From Halosimplex salinum (GTDB lineage: Archaea > Halobacteriota > Halobacteria > Halobacteriales > Haloarculaceae), in NCBI RefSeq assembly GCF_003730195.1, contig NZ_QWGG01000010.1, forward strand, positions 81,072 through 145,071: 64,000 nt of DNA, given 5' to 3'. A program made the translations under genes and the position numbers. Shown here piece by piece: positions 63,913 to 64,000 of the stretch (its first letter is position 1; each line of letters begins with the position of its first letter). The notes below the pieces were generated by a model, which was not told the DNA's origin, made no database searches, and saw only the letters and a list, made by a program, of their open reading frames with translations.

Positions 63913-64000
63913 CGGTAGCGAGCGTCTCTTGGAGGATCGGTCGTTCCTGGTGGATTTTCTGTGCGTCCTTGATCAATCGCTCCAGCAGTGGCGGTGGCGA
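63887..64000 (-). CDS. C-terminal fragment of an unidentified gene (runs off right edge)
   Basis: The minus-strand frame from the edge to TAA at 63887 gives 37 residues: PPPLLERLIKDAQKIHQERP, then ILQETLATATQPRCEG. Composition returns to GC-rich haloarchaeal style here. The amphipathic helix and uninterrupted frame make a real C-terminus likely; it could be a transposase or other island gene. Too little remains to identify it. Confidence 0.4.
   Translation of the reverse strand, partial: SPPPLLERLIKDAQKIHQERPILQETLATATQPRCEG

Overview
The window is a chromosomal segment of a halophilic archaeon (class Halobacteria). It is very GC-rich by eye, its proteins are strongly acidic, and it carries archaeal information-processing genes: TFB, transcription factor S, the NAC homologue, the RFC large subunit, the repair protein NreA and an intron-containing elongator tRNA-Met. 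Many small zinc-finger, winged-helix and membrane proteins belong to families known only from haloarchaea. A MaoC hydratase, a CitE-type lyase and glutamate dehydrogenase lie close together, which fits species using the methylaspartate cycle (Haloarculaceae-like). That placement is an inference.

Layout. 1-14.9 kb: partial icd, nac with a tRNA methyltransferase, TFS, a DoxX membrane pair, a large phosphatase-superfamily enzyme, two tiny genes, pyrophosphatase, a PadR regulator, the rnhA operon, tfb, an M48 protease, nreA and a TatA-like protein. 15-21 kb: a secreted CARDB-like protein next to an RND/MMPL exporter, then a flavoprotein disulfide reductase. 22-27.6 kb: two tandem paralogous cell-surface proteins, each with a seven-repeat FG-GAP domain, a low-complexity stalk and an unusual shared C-terminal anchor. 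27.7-33 kb: an MrfA/Hrq1-like helicase, a DUF7344-type regulator and a membrane-spanning regulator with thrombospondin type-3 repeats outside and a winged helix inside. 33-48 kb: mixed metabolism and membrane genes, including 5-formyl-THF cyclo-ligase with cheC, MaoC, CitE, GDH, a sulfite-oxidase-like molybdoenzyme and a TVP38-type protein. 48-60 kb: tRNA-Met with intron, a HalX response regulator, a DMT exporter, an RNase H-like protein, two paralogous zinc-ribbon winged-helix regulators, malic enzyme, heme A synthase and rfcL.

At about 60.77 kb, just behind the rfcL promoter, base composition and codon use change abruptly to AT-rich. Four same-strand genes follow to 63.9 kb: a ribbon-helix-helix-like protein with no ordinary start codon, an unrecognised protein, a protein with a PD-(D/E)XK nuclease signature, and a large acidic protein. 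The last three are essentially gapless. This is the best candidate for an undescribed system, most plausibly a transferred defence or restriction-like operon. The window ends in the C-terminus of another gene on the opposite strand.

Intergenic DNA holds two families of dispersed non-coding repeats: a long one (about 330-380 bp, two copies in inverted orientation at 21.1 and 42.4 kb) and a short REP-like one (four copies). A duplicated 3' end lies 144 bp from the tRNA-Met 3' end. No CRISPR array, rRNA or complete insertion sequence was seen.
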